NCBI GenBank assembly: GCA_021792835.1
Contig: JAJYTY010000002.1
Span: 1 to 60,244, forward strand
Source: Pseudomonadota bacterium
GTDB taxonomy: Bacteria > Pseudomonadota > Gammaproteobacteria > Burkholderiales > Burkholderiaceae_C
Direction of reading: 5' to 3'
DNA: 60,244 bases
Of the stretch, positions 47,601-56,765 are shown piece by piece. The notes beneath the pieces are model-generated. The model was given only the letters and a program-made list of their open reading frames with translations. It did not search any database and was not told the DNA's origin. A program made the position numbers and the translations under genes. Within the stretch, counting starts at the first letter, position 1. Every line of letters starts with the position of its first letter.

Positions 47601-47811
47601 AGATGTCCAGGTGGTTCTCGACCGCCACCTGCACCATCTGCGCGGTCTGCGCGAGCTGCGCGCGCTGGTCGCGCAACTGCTGGTCCCAGGCCTGCACCAG
47701 GAACCACCCGGTGATGCCCAGCAGCGCGGCCAGCACCGCCGCGAACAGGCCCACGCTGCGGCGGCGCAGGCGCAGGTCGTCGATCAGCAGCGGGGTGTCG
47801 GCGGGATTCAT
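44653..47811 (-). CDS. membrane-anchored sensor-PAS-GGDEF-EAL protein with C-terminal CZB-like zinc-binding domain
   Basis: N-terminal TM plus about 280-aa periplasmic region; PAS; GGDEF (ARIGGDEFALLLP); EAL-like domain with EGLLR; C-terminal RCPFGQWCQRQGARWRHQPQFEALVQRHAELYALL. Confidence 0.88.
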   Translation of the reverse strand: MNPADTPLLIDDLRLRRRSVGLFAAVLAALLGITGWFLVQAWDQQLRDQRAQLAQTAQMVQVAVENHLDIYAHGLGFLAAQIGSHGWLEGGGDSLAKALRDFRGSERGFAQLEVLPWDGTAAAASSGASATVPGLAPLQALARAHPGTLQLGHLMLQASPHRLVLPLAWAQAPRDGRPGFLLAGALDQQREDALYRSLLHGAGGAAMSFGVIDRQDYLLGRWPLPRHGDPAGYFTQPHDGLVARALHAAPRLRSGFAEGTAAADPGAGVFIGAMHALDDFPLTAFVVTPRSQVLAAWWRDVRLPLAAALGLAAILVVLLRRDLAMQRDWVARARELLERSEHAREAQRNDSGLFVQVLDNLPGGLLVFDAQGTLRYCSQGFVRMLGLGVTPRDLVGKRWRTLWEIIAPLHAGGLDALNQVKILFHEHQPAVDEVWLKDGRILLRHYTPLRDAARESAGALWSVQDVTERKVQEQQIRELAERDSLTGLSNRGAFEKQLAETLRHRDEVALGIADLDDFKAINDRFGHAAGDALLVEVAARLRGALRVSQQSRQGRGADVLARIGGDEFALLLPVNKDPQRLQRIAERVMAALRAPIEIDGQSLTARLSLGLAMRAGGEDAQTLMRQADIALYAAKARGRSQACLFDQTMQAEVEARQGWLSALEQALEQGRLLLHVQPILSVARQRDDRPTVGHVEGLLRLRDKQGVLHNAGDFEHVLDEPRLAVPLGRWVLESAAQCLQTWRNAGVDLAMSVNISPRHFLGPQFVDDLRELLGRHPRMRPSSLTLELTEHGALLDGDGTRKRIEECHALGVQVSLDDFGTGSASLTHLQALAVSTLKIERRFVKDLLHDARDLSIAYGILRTAQLMGVRVVAEGVETPELARVLVAMGCQHLQGFAIARPMPAERLLEWLAEWPQRLGWSTELGKGNALGPDGIEAIVSVGTMLRQLLQGSLDADTEAQLREPDAHLRCPFGQWCQRQGARWRHQPQFEALVQRHAELYALLRRWLDEPLARPELELELHMASDELREQFWALTVQGAPGAVFVLQPAGPA

Positions 47812-48056
47812 GGTGGGGCGCAGGCGTAATTTACGCGATCGTGCCGACTTTCTCCCCGAGCAAGCGCCGAGATAATTCGAGGTGAACCGTGAATTCCTTC
47901 ACGCGGGGGGCGCCGGCCCCTTGTATACACTGCAAACCGCAGGCCGGTCCTGCATCGAAAAGTTGCGCGCACGAGCCCGTGCCGCGACGCGATGCGCGCC
48001 CGCCCTGGTCCCGGCGCGCAGTTCCTGCGCGTCGCCCCTCGTCGACGATCCGAGCG

Positions 48057-49328
48057 ATGACCCGATCCGCGCCCAAGCAGACCGCAGTGCCGGCCCAGGC
48101 CAACTGGGTCGATGCCATGCCGGCACCGGTGATGGTGGTGGTCGGCGAACGCCTGCGCTACGCCAACGGCGCGGCGGTGGCGTTGCTGCGCGCGGGCGAT
48201 GCCGCGCAGTTGCTGGGGCGCAGCGTGCAGGAGTTCATCCACCCGCTGGATGCGCACCGCATCCTCGCGCGCATCCAGCGCGCCGCCTCGGGCGAGGGCG
48301 ACAACCCGCCCAGCAGCATGCGCGCCTTCGACTGCCAGGGCAACGAGTTGACGCTGGTCATCGCCAGTTCGCCGATCGTCTGCGAGGGCCAGCCCGGCGT
48401 GCTGGCCACCTGCATGGACATGACCGAGCGCGTCGCGATGGAGCAGCGGCTGCGCCGCACCGACGAGGACTTCCGGCGCATCATGGACACGATGCAGGAC
48501 GTTTTCTATCGCACCGATGCGCAGGGCATCACACGCTACGTCTGCCCCGCGGTGAAGAACGTGCTCGGCTACAGCGCCGAGGAGATCATCGGCCTGCCTG
48601 CCGCCGCCTTCTACCCCGATCCCGCCGAGCGCGACGCACTGGTCGACGCGATCCGCACCCACGGCCTCGTGCGCGACTTCCCCGGCCGCATGCGCCGCAA
48701 GGACGGGGTCATCATCGACATTTCCATCAGCACGCAGGCGCTGCGCGACGAACGCGGAGGCTTCGCCGGGGTCGAGGGAATCTGGCGTGACATCTCCGAG
48801 CGCAAGGCGATGGAGCGCGAGCTCGAGCGCCTGGCCACGCGCGACCACCTCACCGGGCTGTTCGGGCGCCGCCGCATCCTGGAACTGCTGGGCGAGGAAC
48901 TCGAGCGCCGGCGCGACCGCCGCCTGCAGGCGCCGCTGGCCGTGTTGCTGCTGGACCTCGATCATTTCAAGACGGTCAACGACACCTACGGGCACGCCGC
49001 CGGCGACGAGGTGCTGCGCCAGTTCGTCGCCACCGTGCATGAGTCCCGCCGCGGCCACGACCTGTTCGGGCGCCTCGGCGGCGAGGAATTCCTGCTCGTG
49101 CTCAAGGGCGCCGACGAGCCCGGCGCGCGCCAGCTGGCCGAGCGCATCCGCGCCGCCGTGGAGTCCACCGTGTTCGCAGTACCCGCGCAGGCTGGCGTGC
49201 GCCTGACGGTCAGCATAGGATGCGCGCATGCGCGCATCGAGGACCGGCGCCCGAGTGACCTGCTCGAGCGGGCGGACCGCGCGCTCTACGAGGCCAAGCG
49301 CACCGGCCGCAACCGCGTCTCGCCGTAA
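48057..49328 (+). CDS. PAS-PAS-GGDEF diguanylate cyclase
   Basis: Two PAS-like segments (second: DTMQDVFYRTDAQGITRYVCPAVKNVLGYSAEEIIG); LDHFKTVNDTYGHAAGDEVL; GRLGGEEFLLVL. Confidence 0.93.
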   Translation: MTRSAPKQTAVPAQANWVDAMPAPVMVVVGERLRYANGAAVALLRAGDAAQLLGRSVQEFIHPLDAHRILARIQRAASGEGDNPPSSMRAFDCQGNELTLVIASSPIVCEGQPGVLATCMDMTERVAMEQRLRRTDEDFRRIMDTMQDVFYRTDAQGITRYVCPAVKNVLGYSAEEIIGLPAAAFYPDPAERDALVDAIRTHGLVRDFPGRMRRKDGVIIDISISTQALRDERGGFAGVEGIWRDISERKAMERELERLATRDHLTGLFGRRRILELLGEELERRRDRRLQAPLAVLLLDLDHFKTVNDTYGHAAGDEVLRQFVATVHESRRGHDLFGRLGGEEFLLVLKGADEPGARQLAERIRAAVESTVFAVPAQAGVRLTVSIGCAHARIEDRRPSDLLERADRALYEAKRTGRNRVSP

Positions 49329-49385
49329 CGGCACGCGGGCGGCCGGCATACCTCATAAAACCACCAGCGGGCGCGGCTCGGGGAC

Positions 49386-49832
49386 ATGGACAAGCCATCA
49401 CAGCCACCAACGGGTGCGGGCACACCGACGCGTCTTCGCGGCCTGTCCGGTCGCGATCCGCTGAGCCTGCGCATCCAGATCGAGGCGCTGCTGCTCGACC
49501 CGCGCGGGCATTTCCGGCCGCGCACGGTGGCATTGCAGTCCCCCGGCGGCAGGCCCGAGGACGAACTGCTGGTCATGCAGGTCGGCGAGCACGCGGACGG
49601 CAGCCTCAGCGTGGTCACGGCCGAGCCTCTCGCGGCCGGCCAGACCTACCGCGTGCAGGTCGCCGCGGACGACGCGTCGCCGGGCCAGGGCGCAGCCGAC
49701 GCGGCGCCGATGGGAAGCTACCTGCTGGCCGAGTGCCGCTGCGGCAACCGGCCGGAGGACGGATCCCAGCCCTGCTGGGTCAGCACGCTGCGACCGCAGC
49801 CGCCGGCTGGCGGCCCGGACCGCGGAGCCTGA
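49386..49832 (+). CDS. hypothetical protein upstream of the FHA protein
   Basis: 148-aa ORF, tightly linked to 49837; no family recognised. Confidence 0.5.
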   Translation: MDKPSQPPTGAGTPTRLRGLSGRDPLSLRIQIEALLLDPRGHFRPRTVALQSPGGRPEDELLVMQVGEHADGSLSVVTAEPLAAGQTYRVQVAADDASPGQGAADAAPMGSYLLAECRCGNRPEDGSQPCWVSTLRPQPPAGGPDRGA

Positions 49833-49836
49833 GGCC

Positions 49837-50766
49837 GTGTTCCGCCGCTGGCTCGGACTGCGACCCGCCACCCATCTGGCGGCGCTGCACGCGGTGCTGT
49901 CGAGCACCCATGGGCTGTTCGTCGGGCTCGGCGAACAGCGCGCCCGGCAATTCCTCGACCACACCATGAACCGGCTGGCGCACCGTGCCGCGGCCGCCGG
50001 CGGGCTGGTGGTTCGCAGCGACACCACGTCCATGCTGGTGCTGTTCGAGCAGGCCGAGCAGGCGCTGCGCAGCGCCTGCATGCTGCGCGTGGAATTGCGC
50101 ACCTGGTGCCTGGACGTCGACCCCGACTTCGACCTGCCGATGGACATGGGCCTGAGCAGCGGGGCCGTGCTGTGCCGTCCGCCGAGCTATGAAGGCGAGA
50201 CCCTGCTGCGCGCATCCACCCTGGCGGCGGCCGCGCACGCGGGCGAGATCCTGCTCGACCACGGCGTGCTGGCCGCGCTGCCGCCCGAGCTGGCGGCCCG
50301 CGCGCAGCGCAGCACGGGGACGCCCGGATTCTCGCAGGCGGGCGGAGCCTGGAGTTTCGTCTGCGACGAATCCTCGCTGCCCAGGCCCGCCGCGCCGCTG
50401 TGGGTGAACCTGCGCAGTCCGGACGGCCACGTGCACCTGAGCTTCACCCCCGACCGGCCGATCCGCATCGGGCGCGACGCGCAATCGGACATCGTCGTCG
50501 ACAACCCCGCGATCTCCCGCCAGCACGCCGTCATCGTCTGGCGCAACGGCCGCTACATGCTGGCCGACATGAGCCGCAACGGCACCTGGATACGCCAGCA
50601 GGCGACCCCGCGCCCGGTGCTGCTGCGGCGTGGCGTGTGCCTGCTGGAACAGTCGGGATCGCTCAGCCTGGGCCGGCGTCCGTTGCCGTGGCGCGCGCCC
50701 GATTTGCTGTTCGGAGTCACTGCACCGCCGGCGCTCGTGCCGGGGCAGGGGGTGCCGGCGGGTTGA
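49837..50766 (+). CDS. FHA-domain protein with N-terminal nucleotidyl-cyclase-like region (GTG start)
   Basis: FHA: IRIGRDAQSDIVVDNPAISRQHAVIVWRNGRYMLADMSRNGTWIR; N-terminal MGLSSGAVLCRP...YEGETLLRASTLAAAAHAGEILLDH cyclase-like. Confidence 0.75.
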   Translation: MFRRWLGLRPATHLAALHAVLSSTHGLFVGLGEQRARQFLDHTMNRLAHRAAAAGGLVVRSDTTSMLVLFEQAEQALRSACMLRVELRTWCLDVDPDFDLPMDMGLSSGAVLCRPPSYEGETLLRASTLAAAAHAGEILLDHGVLAALPPELAARAQRSTGTPGFSQAGGAWSFVCDESSLPRPAAPLWVNLRSPDGHVHLSFTPDRPIRIGRDAQSDIVVDNPAISRQHAVIVWRNGRYMLADMSRNGTWIRQQATPRPVLLRRGVCLLEQSGSLSLGRRPLPWRAPDLLFGVTAPPALVPGQGVPAG

Positions 50767-50928
50767 GGTAGTGCAGTCGCGGGCATGTTTTTCTCGGGAA
50801 GCGGTCGCCTGAAGGCGCAAAGTTCCTGGGGTTTACCCGGGCACGCGTTATGCTTGTGGGTCACAAACTCCCGACGTAGCGTCGCCGGCGGAGTTCCGCC
50901 ACCGGAAGCACCCCTACGCACCTGCCCG

Positions 50929-52335
50929 ATGCCCTTTCAACGCGGCCGACTGAAGGAATTTTCCAGCGAATTCTCCGTGCTGCAGCGCCTGACCGACTTG
51001 GTGGTTATCGCTGCCGCGGCGGTGCTCGCTGCGTGGATACGCTTCGGCCGCCTCGAGTTGACATCGTCCGAGGCCACCGCCGTGGTCATCGCCTTGCTGC
51101 TGGCGTATTTCGCATTCGCCGAGTTCGGCCTGTACCGCTCCTGGCGCGCAGGCAGCATCGCGCGCGAGATCGGACTGCTCTGGGTGGGATGGGGCGGCAC
51201 CTTTCTAGCGCTGACCGGCTTGTTGTTCGCCTTGAAGGTTGGCGCCCAGTACTCGCGCCTGTGGATCGGCAGTTGGTTCGCGCTGGCGGCGGCGCTGCTG
51301 GCCGTGGCGCACGTGGCATTGCGTCTTGCGCTGCGCTGGCTGCGCAACCGCGGCTACAACGTGCGTACCGTCTGCCTGGTCGGAGACGGCGAGGCTGCGG
51401 TGCGCCTGCGCGAACTCGCGGGGTCCAGGGCAAGCCTGGGCTTTCGCGTGGTTGCCTGGTTCGGGGTGCATGAGCGCCCGGAGGACCCGAGGGCTCTGCG
51501 CGTGGGGCTGCTGTCCGAGTTGCAGGAATACGTCGAATCCGCACAGGTCGACGAAGTGTGGGTAGCGGTTCCACTGCGAGAGGAGGGCATCCTGCGCAGC
51601 ACTTTCCGGGCCCTTCATCACAGCGCGGCCAACGTTCGGTACGCGCCGGACCTGTATGGCTACGAGTTGCTGAATCATGCCGTGACCGAGATTGGCGGTG
51701 TGACCATGATGGATCTGTCTGTGTCGCCGATGGAAGGCGTGAACAGGCTGGTCAAGCGTAGCGAGGATCTTGTGCTCGGAGGCCTGTTCCTGCTGCTGGC
51801 GAGCCCGTTGATGCTGCTGATCGCGCTGGGGGTGAAACTTGAGTCTCCCGGTCCGGTATTGTTCAAGCAGCGGCGTATCGGTTGGTCGGGGCGGGAGTTC
51901 GTCATCTACAAGTTTCGTAGCATGCGCGAACATGTGGAGCCGGTGTCGGGCGGACTCGTCCAGGCATCGCGCGACGACCCCCGCACGACCCGGTTCGGGC
52001 GCTTCCTGCGCCGTACCAGTCTTGACGAACTACCGCAACTGATCAACGTACTGCAAGGGCGCATGTCGCTGGTCGGGCCGCGCCCCCATGCCGTGGAGCA
52101 CCATCAGATCTACATCGACCAGATTCCGAGCTACGCGTCGCGGCACATGGTCAAGCCCGGGATCACCGGGTATGCGCAGATTTCCGGCTATCGCGGCGAG
52201 ACCGATGCGCCCGAGAAGATGCAACGCCGGGTCGAGTTCGACATGTTGTACATACAGCGCTGGTCACTTGCGCTGGACCTGAAGATCATCGCGCTGACTT
52301 TGTTCAAGGGCCTGGTGCATGAGAACGCCTACTGA
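50929..52335 (+). CDS. undecaprenyl-phosphate glycosylphosphotransferase (WcaJ/GumD-like initiating enzyme)
   Basis: N-terminal TM helices, Rossmann [16 protein letters not shown]-terminal [26 protein letters not shown]...[26 protein letters not shown]. Confidence 0.94.
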   Translation: MPFQRGRLKEFSSEFSVLQRLTDLVVIAAAAVLAAWIRFGRLELTSSEATAVVIALLLAYFAFAEFGLYRSWRAGSIAREIGLLWVGWGGTFLALTGLLFALKVGAQYSRLWIGSWFALAAALLAVAHVALRLALRWLRNRGYNVRTVCLVGDGEAAVRLRELAGSRASLGFRVVAWFGVHERPEDPRALRVGLLSELQEYVESAQVDEVWVAVPLREEGILRSTFRALHHSAANVRYAPDLYGYELLNHAVTEIGGVTMMDLSVSPMEGVNRLVKRSEDLVLGGLFLLLASPLMLLIALGVKLESPGPVLFKQRRIGWSGREFVIYKFRSMREHVEPVSGGLVQASRDDPRTTRFGRFLRRTSLDELPQLINVLQGRMSLVGPRPHAVEHHQIYIDQIPSYASRHMVKPGITGYAQISGYRGETDAPEKMQRRVEFDMLYIQRWSLALDLKIIALTLFKGLVHENAY

Positions 52336-53293
52336 TGTCGACATGCCCCAGCCGCAACGCGCGATGCGTGTTGCCCTGATCGTCCCGGTGAGAAACGGCG
52401 GTGAGGTATGGCGAAGCGCCGCCGCGGCGGTCCGCGCCCAGAGCCGCCAGCCCGATCGCCTGTTGGTGGTCGACTCCGAGTCCACAGATGGCAGTGACGA
52501 GGTGGCGCGTACATGCGGCTTCGAAGTGGTGTCGATAGCCATGCGCGATTTCGACCATGGCGGCAGCCGCCAGATGGCCGCCGAGCATTGCGGCGACTGC
52601 GATCTGCTCGTCTACCTTACCCATGACGCGGTGCTAGCCGACTCTGAGGCCTTGCGTCGTCTGCTTCGCGCGTTCGACGACCCCCAGGTGGCGGTGGCCT
52701 ACGGCCGACAGCTGCCGCGGCGGGAGGCGGGGCCGATCGAGGCGCATGCGCGGCTGTTCAACTACCCGCAGCAATCGGCAACACGCACCCTGGGCGACGT
52801 TGCCGCGCTCGGCATGAAGGCGGCTTTCACATCCGACTCGTATTGCGCCTATCGCCGCCCCGACTTGATGGGCGTGGGCGGCTTTCCTTTGCGCACCATC
52901 GTTTCGGAGGACATGATCGTCGCGGCCAGGGTGCTTCAGGCGGGCAGGGCCATCGCGTACGTGGGGGACTCATGCGTGGTTCACTCCCACGGTTATACGA
53001 CCGCGCAGGAGTTCCGGCGCTATTTTGATGTTGGCGTACTCCACCGCGAGCATGCCTGGTTGCTCGAGGCTTTCGGCAAACCCGAAGGTGAAGGCATGCG
53101 TTTCGTTCGCTCCGAAGTCCGCTACCTGCTGCGCCATGCGCCATGGCTGATTCCCTTGTCGGGTGTGCGCACCATGGTCAAGTACCTTGGGTACAAGACC
53201 GGCCAGCATGCTCCTTGGCTTCCTCAGGCCTGGTTGCGGCATTTCAGCATGCAACCAAGCTACTGGGGCGCCCGTCACCCGGCAGCTGAGTGA
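52319..53293 (+). CDS. glycosyltransferase family 2 (rhamnosyltransferase-like)
   Basis: VALIVPVRNGGEVWRSAAAAVRAQSRQPDRLLVVDSESTDGSDEVA; DFDHGGSRQMAAEH. Confidence 0.88.
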   Translation: MRTPTDVDMPQPQRAMRVALIVPVRNGGEVWRSAAAAVRAQSRQPDRLLVVDSESTDGSDEVARTCGFEVVSIAMRDFDHGGSRQMAAEHCGDCDLLVYLTHDAVLADSEALRRLLRAFDDPQVAVAYGRQLPRREAGPIEAHARLFNYPQQSATRTLGDVAALGMKAAFTSDSYCAYRRPDLMGVGGFPLRTIVSEDMIVAARVLQAGRAIAYVGDSCVVHSHGYTTAQEFRRYFDVGVLHREHAWLLEAFGKPEGEGMRFVRSEVRYLLRHAPWLIPLSGVRTMVKYLGYKTGQHAPWLPQAWLRHFSMQPSYWGARHPAAE

Positions 53294-53722
53294 TCATCTG
53301 GCCCCAGCCGTTCGATGATTCATGATCGAGTTCGCGTCCATGGGAGCCGTAGAGGCCAGCCAACCGAACCATTCGCGCCCTTGCCCCGCATCTTCCCGCT
53401 GCTCAGCCCTCGTGCCCGTATCTCGCATGCTCGGCTTGCGATGGGACGGCTCAGTGTCCGCCTGCTCAGGCCTCATCATTTCCTTGCGGGGAGGCAGCTG
53501 TGCGGGGGCTGTTGCCACTTCTCGGCCCCGTTCGCGCGCTTCTTGACCAGTGCTACTGTCTCGACTTCGCCCGGCGGGCTGCACTGCCGACTCGTTTGCA
53601 TGAACCGCGATGCCTCGGGTGGCCGCACCAGGCTGGGCGATGTCGAGTCCACCGCCTGACGCCTGGCGCGCCCCGGGCACCGCGCTTGCCACTACCATCG
53701 ACCTTTTACTGGACCGCAAGCC

Positions 53723-54520
53723 TTGATACTGCAATCCCTTCGAACGTCGATCATTGACCTGCTTGCCAGCCTGCGCGCTTGGCGCCTGTGGAGCCTGCTT
53801 GGCTGGCTGGAAATCCGACAGCGTTATGCGCGGTCCAAGCTCGGGCCGTTCTGGCTGACCATCAGCATGGGCGTGCTGGTGGGAATGATGGGGCTGGTAT
53901 ATGGAGCCCTGTTTGGGCAGAGCTTGGCCACCTACCTGCCGATGGTGGCAATCGGTATGGTGATTTGGAGCCTGTTCTCAGGAACGGTCGGAGAGGGGAG
54001 CAACGCCTACATCGCGAGCTCCAACTATATCCGGCAGGTCGCAACTCCTCGCCTCATCTATGTTCTACAGGCGGCTTGGCGCAACCTGGTGATATTCGCG
54101 CACAACTTCGCCATTGTGTTGCTGGTGCTGGCCATTTTCGGGGTAAGGAGTTGGGCGACGTTGCCGCTGTTCGTGCCCGGGCTGGTACTGTTCGTACTGA
54201 ACGCTACCTGGATCGCCGCGCTGACCGGCTTGCTCGGGGCACGCTTTCGCGATCTGCCCCAGATCGTCGCGGCGCTGCTGCAGGTGGCGTTCTACGTCAC
54301 ACCGATCCTCTTCCACGGTGAGATGCTGAGCGGACGTCACCGGTGGATCGTCGAGTTCAACCCGCTTGCCTATCTGATCGACGTGGTGCGCGAGCCGCTT
54401 GTTGGTCAGGTTCCGCCAGCGTCCACCTGGGTGTTGGTGTGCACAATGACCATCGCCGGATGGCTTGTCGCGCTGATCATGACCGGGCGCTATCACAAGC
54501 GCATCCCGTACTGGCTCTGA
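53723..54520 (+). CDS. ABC-2 type polysaccharide export permease (Wzm-like; TTG start)
   Basis: LEIRQRYARSKLGPFWLTISMGVLVGMMGLVYGALFGQ...ARFRDLPQIVAALLQVAFYVTPILF. Confidence 0.9.
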   Translation: MILQSLRTSIIDLLASLRAWRLWSLLGWLEIRQRYARSKLGPFWLTISMGVLVGMMGLVYGALFGQSLATYLPMVAIGMVIWSLFSGTVGEGSNAYIASSNYIRQVATPRLIYVLQAAWRNLVIFAHNFAIVLLVLAIFGVRSWATLPLFVPGLVLFVLNATWIAALTGLLGARFRDLPQIVAALLQVAFYVTPILFHGEMLSGRHRWIVEFNPLAYLIDVVREPLVGQVPPASTWVLVCTMTIAGWLVALIMTGRYHKRIPYWL

Positions 54521-54568
54521 GCATCCGGTATACGACAACCCAAACCTGAGCCCGCGCCTCTTCAAACC

Positions 54569-55327
54569 ATGGCAGCAAGCATTTCGCTCCGCAATGTGCA
54601 TCTGGAGCTACCCATCTACGAGATTTCCGCGCAGTCGTTGAAAAAGCGGGTGATGCGCTTGGGGCGGCGCAACAGCATCGCGGAAGACAACACCGGTGTG
54701 ATCGTCGTCAAAGCCATCGATGACCTGAGCCTTGAACTGCGAACGGGAGATCGGCTCGGCCTTATCGGACACAACGGCGCCGGCAAGAGCACGCTGTTGC
54801 GGGTGATGGCTGGCATCTACTCACCGACGGCAGGGGAGCTGCGAGTCCAGGGTGTCACGGTGCCTTTGCTTGACATCACGCTTGGCATGGACGAATTGTC
54901 GACGGGACGGCAAAACATCCGACTCCGCGGCCTGCTGCTGGGCATGAATAGTGCCGAGATCAAGCGCAAGACTGACGAGATTGCGGATTTCACAGAATTG
55001 GGGGATTACCTCGATTTGCCGCTGCGCACCTACTCCAATGGCATGCGCTTGCGCTTGGCGTTCGCAATCTCGACGGCTGTCGAGGCCGACATCCTGTTGC
55101 TGGACGAAGTGCTTGGCGTGGGTGACGCCAGCTTCCAGGAAAAGGCCGAGCGGCGCCTGCGTGAATTGCACAACCGAGCTGAGATCGTCGTGCTCGCAAT
55201 TCACTCAAGCGAGACGGTCTTGAAAACCTGCAACAAGGTCCTATGGATGGAACAAGGCCATGTGAGAATGTTCGGCGAGGCCCACGACATCGTGCAAGCC
55301 TACGAACGCGACATGCGGCATGCTTGA
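54569..55327 (+). CDS. ABC transporter ATP-binding protein for polysaccharide export (Wzt-like, no C-terminal extension)
   Basis: GLIGHNGAGKSTLLRVMAGIYSPTAG Walker A; YSNGMRLRLAFAISTAVEADILLLDEVLGVGD. Confidence 0.93.
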   Translation: MAASISLRNVHLELPIYEISAQSLKKRVMRLGRRNSIAEDNTGVIVVKAIDDLSLELRTGDRLGLIGHNGAGKSTLLRVMAGIYSPTAGELRVQGVTVPLLDITLGMDELSTGRQNIRLRGLLLGMNSAEIKRKTDEIADFTELGDYLDLPLRTYSNGMRLRLAFAISTAVEADILLLDEVLGVGDASFQEKAERRLRELHNRAEIVVLAIHSSETVLKTCNKVLWMEQGHVRMFGEAHDIVQAYERDMRHA

Positions 55328-55580
55328 CGGAGGACATCATTGCGTTGCGACGGCTGAAGCTCGCAGAGGCCGCGTGATGCTATAAGACTGACTCCTCCCG
55401 CTGCAGAACATGGGATCGGGGGCCCAGGCCGCCGGGCCCGCAAGGCCACACGTGCAGCAGCTGGAATGGCTACGCGGAGGTGCGCATTTCCGGGGGTTTG
55501 GGGCCGAACGTGCAAGCTCGCCGATCCGGGCGCATCGTCGCACTTCGTCTTTGTTGAACCACATTTGTGACATTTCGAGC

Positions 55581-56765
55581 ATGAGCGCAACCATTGGTGG
55601 TATCGAGGCATTCGCGGAGCCCATCTACGTCACGCGCCCTTTCCTGCCGCCGTTCGAGCGCGTGGAGGGGCGGCTGCGTGAGATCTGGGCGTCCCGGCGG
55701 CTTTCCAACATGGGGCCCCAGCATGACCTACTGCAGGCCGAACTTACCAGGCATCTCGGAGTTCCCGAGCTGCGCCTGTTCAGCAACGGCACCCTGGCAT
55801 TGCAGATCGCCCTGCTTGCGATGGGCATCACGGGGAAGGTGCTGACGACGCCGTTCACATTCTCGGCTACGGTGCACGCCATTGCTCTTTGCGGTGCCGA
55901 GCCGGTATTTTGCGACGTCGACCCGCACACCCTTTGCATCGACCCACGCTCAGTCGAGCGCATGATCGACGACGATGTCGCGGCCATTATCGGTGTGCAT
56001 GTTTACGGCACCCCGTGCGACGTAGACGCGCTCTCGCACATCGCAAAGGCACACGGCCTGAAGTTGATTTTCGACGCCGCGCATGCCTTCGGCACGACCT
56101 TGCAGGGACGCCCGATCGGCAAGTTCGGCGATGCGACCATGTTCAGCTTTCATGCGACCAAGCTGTTCCATACGGCCGAGGGAGGCGGGTTGGCGTTCTC
56201 CGATCCGGCGCTGGCGCACAAGCTGGAGTTGCTTCGCAACTTCGGGATCGAGAGCGAGGATGAGGTTGCGCTCGTTGGCACGAACGCCAAGCTCAATGAG
56301 ATCCAGGCTGCGATCGGTTTGGAGGTTCTGGCTACCCTGGAGTCGGAGCGGGCACTTCGCGCCGAGGTCAAGGCGGCATACGTCCGCGGGCTTCAGGATA
56401 CTCCGGGGATACGAGTCGTTCAGCCAGGCGCTGGCATTAGTGACAGCCTGCAGTACGCAGTAATCCGCATTGACGAGGCCGAGTTTGGCATGAACCGCGA
56501 TGCACTCTGGGCGGCATTGAAGGACTGGAAGGTATTTTCGCGGCGCTACTTTTTCCCGTTGTGCTCGGACTTTCCGTCCTACCGTGCATGCCAGCGTGAC
56601 AACCTGGAACAGGCCGAACTCGCAGCTCGAGAGGTCCTTTGTCTTCCCATGTTCGGCGATCTCGGCGCGCGCGGCGCCGAGCGAATCGCGCAGATGATCC
56701 AGTATTTGCACCGGCGCGTACGCGGTGCCACAGGCCAGAGTTCCATGCCGTCATACACACCCTAG
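55581..56765 (+). CDS. DegT/DnrJ/EryC1/StrS family sugar aminotransferase
   Basis: YVTRPFLPP...LRLFSNGTLALQIAL; IFDAAHAFGTT; FSFHATKLFHTAEGGGL PLP-Lys motif. Confidence 0.93.
   Translation: MSATIGGIEAFAEPIYVTRPFLPPFERVEGRLREIWASRRLSNMGPQHDLLQAELTRHLGVPELRLFSNGTLALQIALLAMGITGKVLTTPFTFSATVHAIALCGAEPVFCDVDPHTLCIDPRSVERMIDDDVAAIIGVHVYGTPCDVDALSHIAKAHGLKLIFDAAHAFGTTLQGRPIGKFGDATMFSFHATKLFHTAEGGGLAFSDPALAHKLELLRNFGIESEDEVALVGTNAKLNEIQAAIGLEVLATLESERALRAEVKAAYVRGLQDTPGIRVVQPGAGISDSLQYAVIRIDEAEFGMNRDALWAALKDWKVFSRRYFFPLCSDFPSYRACQRDNLEQAELAAREVLCLPMFGDLGARGAERIAQMIQYLHRRVRGATGQSSMPSYTP

Noticed and set aside
53294-53734. Overlapping ORFs on both strands in the polysaccharide-locus gap
   Set aside because: Low-complexity translations with no family resemblance on either strand; treated as non-coding
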